8,171 bases of DNA. Origin: JAGLOK01 sp023139005. GTDB taxonomy: Bacteria > Bacillota > Clostridia > Christensenellales > UMGS416. Below the pieces are notes generated by a model. The model saw only the letters and a list, made by a program, of their open reading frames with translations, did not search any database and was not told where the DNA came from. Below, in pieces: positions 6,597 through 8,171 of the stretch. Each line of letters starts with the position of its first letter. Positions within the stretch are counted from its first letter, which is position 1. The translations under genes were made by a program, and so were the position numbers. The stretch spans positions 1-8,171 of the forward strand of contig DAOWFX010000150.1 of assembly GCA_030637745.1 (NCBI GenBank). Reading direction: 5' to 3'.

Positions 6597-7607
6597 ATGA
6601 AATTATTAGTAACAGGTGCAGCAGGATTTATAGGATTTCATCTATCAAAGAAGTTGCTTGAAGCAGGACATGAGGTTGTCGGATTAGACAACATGAATGA
6701 TTACTACGATGTCAACCTGAAGCAGTCACGGCTTGAAATACTACTAAAATATGAAAACTTTTTCTTCGAAAAGGTAAGCCTTGAAGATCGAGAAATGATG
6801 AAAAAGGTGTTTGATACACATACCTTTGATAAGGTGATAAACCTTGCAGCACAAGCAGGGGTCAGATACTCTATTGAAAGCCCGGAAACATACATTGACT
6901 CAAACATTGTAGGATTTTTAAATATCCTAGAAGGATGTAGGCATAAAAAGGTATCTCATCTAATATATGCATCATCTTCATCAGTTTATGGCTCCAATAC
7001 TACAATTCCGTTTTCGGTTCATCACAATGTTGATCATCCAATGAGTTTATATGCTGCATCCAAAAAGGCAAACGAGCTCATGGCACATACTTATTCAAGC
7101 CTATACAATCTTCCCACCACAGGGCTTCGATTCTTCTCAGTATATGGACCGTGGGGAAGGCCGGATATGGCTTTATTCTTGTTTACTGATAAGATTGTCA
7201 AGGGCGAAGAAATTCAAATATTCAACAATGGAGATATGCAACGTGATTTTACTTATGTTGATGATATTGTTGAGAATCTCTTCAGATTAACAGAACTACC
7301 CCCACCTGAAAGCAATAACGAATGGTCAGGCGCAGATCCGGATCCGGGTACAAGTTACTGCCCTTATAAAGTATATAACATTGGAAATAGTTCTCCAGTA
7401 GAACTGATGAAGTTTGTAGAACTTATCGAAAAAGAACTTGGTAAAAAGGCAATCAAGAAGTTTATGCCCATGCAAAAAGGCGATGTGAAAGTAAACTATG
7501 CAAATGTTACAGATTTAATTGCACTGACAGGACACAAACCAAGTATGACGATAGAAGAAGGTGTTCATCGTTTTATCAATTGGTATAAGGCGTTCTATCG
7601 TATTTGA
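6597..7607 (+). CDS. UDP-glucuronate 4-epimerase-like NAD-dependent sugar epimerase (extended SDR)
   Basis: The 336-residue cytosolic enzyme probably interconverts UDP-glucuronate and UDP-galacturonate through a 4-keto intermediate using tightly bound NAD+. The Rossmann fold starts at once with GAAGFIG (7-13), and Asp31 ends strand 2 as the expected ribose-binding acid. NLAAQAGVRYSIE (82-94) contains the cofactor-side NLAAQ motif. The catalytic centre is SSS (126-129 region) with Tyr152 and Lys156 of YAASK. The block VYGPWGRPDMALFLF (182-196), DMQRDFTYVDDI (213-224) and YNIGNSSPVELM (260-271) is characteristic of the CapI/LspL glucuronate epimerase branch rather than GalE. This supports the substrate call, but other UDP-sugars remain possible. 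AAGGAG (6585-6590) sits 6 nt before ATG 6597. It is the last gene of the nadE unit. Galacturonate-containing capsule or other cell-surface polysaccharide is the likely destination, by analogy to CapI; no other capsule gene is visible in the window. Confidence 0.87.
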   Translation: MKLLVTGAAGFIGFHLSKKLLEAGHEVVGLDNMNDYYDVNLKQSRLEILLKYENFFFEKVSLEDREMMKKVFDTHTFDKVINLAAQAGVRYSIESPETYIDSNIVGFLNILEGCRHKKVSHLIYASSSSVYGSNTTIPFSVHHNVDHPMSLYAASKKANELMAHTYSSLYNLPTTGLRFFSVYGPWGRPDMALFLFTDKIVKGEEIQIFNNGDMQRDFTYVDDIVENLFRLTELPPPESNNEWSGADPDPGTSYCPYKVYNIGNSSPVELMKFVELIEKELGKKAIKKFMPMQKGDVKVNYANVTDLIALTGHKPSMTIEEGVHRFINWYKAFYRI

Positions 7608-7678
7608 GATTAGCTGTTATAATAATAAATTGATTCACTATATGCTTGTTAACATAATATGAATACTATAGGTTAAAC

Positions 7679-7707
7679 TTGCGGAATCATTACAATATGT
7701 TTATAAT
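7679..7707 (+). promoter_or_regulatory. Candidate distal promoter for maf
   Basis: TTGCGG (7679-7684, 3 of 6 to the -35 consensus) and a perfect TATAAT (7702-7707) are separated by 17 bp. The -10 box is convincing, the -35 weak, and AT-rich DNA gives such matches by chance. It would leave a leader of about 55 nt before maf. Confidence 0.4.
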
Positions 7708-7725
7708 ATTGTTAAGATATTGTTA
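7706..7725 (+). repeat. 9-bp direct repeat ATATTGTTA at 11-bp pitch
   Basis: ATATTGTTA occurs at 7706-7714 and again at 7717-7725 with an AG spacer, so the copies face the same side of the helix about one turn apart. A related TTGTTA occurs at 7646-7651. The placement across the candidate maf promoters is what a tandem-site regulator would need, but the low complexity of this DNA makes chance plausible. Confidence 0.35.
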
Positions 7726-7736
7726 CTTTCTATAAA
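7709..7736 (+). promoter_or_regulatory. Candidate proximal promoter for maf
   Basis: TTGTTA (7709-7714, 4 of 6) and TATAAA (7731-7736, 5 of 6) are spaced by 16 bp, giving an alternative start about 25 nt upstream of maf. The -35 box lies inside the first copy of a 9-bp direct repeat. The two promoters overlap, so probably only one is the main one. Confidence 0.4.
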
Positions 7737-7768
7737 AATGATAATAATAAGTAGGAGAATAATAACCG

Positions 7769-8171
7769 TTGATAGAAAAAGTAAAATTGGTATTGGCATC
7801 AGGCTCACCTAGAAGAAGACAGCTTCTAACAAACCTTGGAGTACCGTTTGAAGCAATATCACTGGATGTAGATGAATCCTATCCAGGGCATATGAAAATA
7901 GTCGATATCCCTACATACATTGCACACAAAAAAGCAACAGCAGCAATAGATCAATATCCAGATTGTGCGATTATCGCAGCAGACACGATTGTTGTACTAA
8001 ACGACATGATTCTTGAAAAGCCAAAAGATCATAATGATGCGTGTGATATGCTTAGAAAATTATCAGGTCAGTGGCATCAAGTGTTAAGTGGTGTATGCAT
8101 TATGCACCAAGGAGAAATTACACAATTTACAGAAACGACAAGAGTTCATTTTAAAGCACTAGACGACAAAC
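7769..8171 (+). CDS. maf: Maf family nucleoside triphosphate pyrophosphatase, N-terminal part (3' end outside window)
   Basis: Maf proteins are cytosolic house-cleaning pyrophosphatases that hydrolyse canonical or modified NTPs to NMP and PPi, and are linked to septum and division control in Bacillus. 134 residues are visible of about 190-200 expected. The diagnostic LASGSPRRRQLL (9-20) is the substrate/phosphate-binding loop. IIAADTIVVL (68-77) carries the catalytic Asp72, and LEKPKDHNDA...ML (82-95), LSGQWHQVLSGV (98-109) complete the core. The frame is closed by TAA at 7763-7765, and no ATG precedes the motif, so TTG 7769 is the only start that keeps the first strand; AGGAG at 7753-7757 is 11 nt upstream, rather far, so translation may be modest. 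Whether it is of the dTTP/UTP (YhdE) or m7GTP (YceF) type cannot be settled from this half. In Clostridia and Bacilli maf commonly precedes radC and mreBCD; these would be beyond the window. Confidence 0.9.
   Translation, partial: MIEKVKLVLASGSPRRRQLLTNLGVPFEAISLDVDESYPGHMKIVDIPTYIAHKKATAAIDQYPDCAIIAADTIVVLNDMILEKPKDHNDACDMLRKLSGQWHQVLSGVCIMHQGEITQFTETTRVHFKALDDK

Larger units (their letters stand above)
7608..7768. other. AT-rich intergenic region between the epimerase gene and maf
   Basis: These 161 nt contain no plausible small ORF and no hairpin followed by a T tract, so where the upstream operon terminates is not visible. The region holds two candidate promoters for maf and a direct repeat, listed separately, and a palindromic GTTAAC at about 7648-7653. 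Confidence 0.7.

Noticed and set aside
1..8171. CRISPR array, insertion sequence, phage or defence system
   Set aside because: No regularly spaced repeats, no transposase or integrase, no terminal inverted repeats or target duplications, and no change in composition or codon use between genes were seen.

Overview
The window is AT-rich, gene-dense DNA from a low-GC Gram-positive anaerobe. Two things suggest Bacillota, class Clostridia, probably close to Lachnospiraceae: the use of LL-diaminopimelate aminotransferase for lysine and peptidoglycan precursors, and a long Gln-dependent NAD synthetase of the clostridial type. This placement is inference from gene content and base composition; no rRNA or other marker gene is present. 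All genes are on the + strand. There are no mobile elements, tRNAs, rRNAs, CRISPR arrays or riboswitches that I can support.

Layout. Positions 2-586 are the C-terminal half of dapL, cut by the window edge. After 16 nt comes a membrane-anchored class B sortase-like protein (603-1424). Its fold signature is intact, but Tyr and Asp stand where the catalytic His and Cys should be, so it reads as a pseudosortase. A short gap (1425-1543) carries a good extended -10 promoter with an ACACA/TGTGT inverted repeat filling the -35/-10 spacer, plus a leader hairpin with the same arms. It drives a tight unit of four genes: nadE (1544-3457); a large polytopic membrane protein resembling GT-C glycosyltransferases (3454-5403, ATGA overlap with nadE); an AI-2E-family permease (5412-6581); and a UDP-glucuronate 4-epimerase-like SDR enzyme (6597-7607). 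An AT-rich 161-nt gap with candidate promoters and a 9-bp direct repeat at 11-bp pitch precedes maf (7769 to beyond the window end), which appears to start with TTG.

How the genes may work together. dapL and the sortase-like gene are probably co-transcribed and both touch the cell envelope. The nadE unit mixes cofactor synthesis with an NAD-dependent nucleotide-sugar epimerase and a probable polyprenyl-sugar-using membrane enzyme, which suggests a surface glycan role for the last part of the operon. That is inference from context. The most unusual item is the apparently dead sortase; the GT-C-like protein is the main gene of unknown function.
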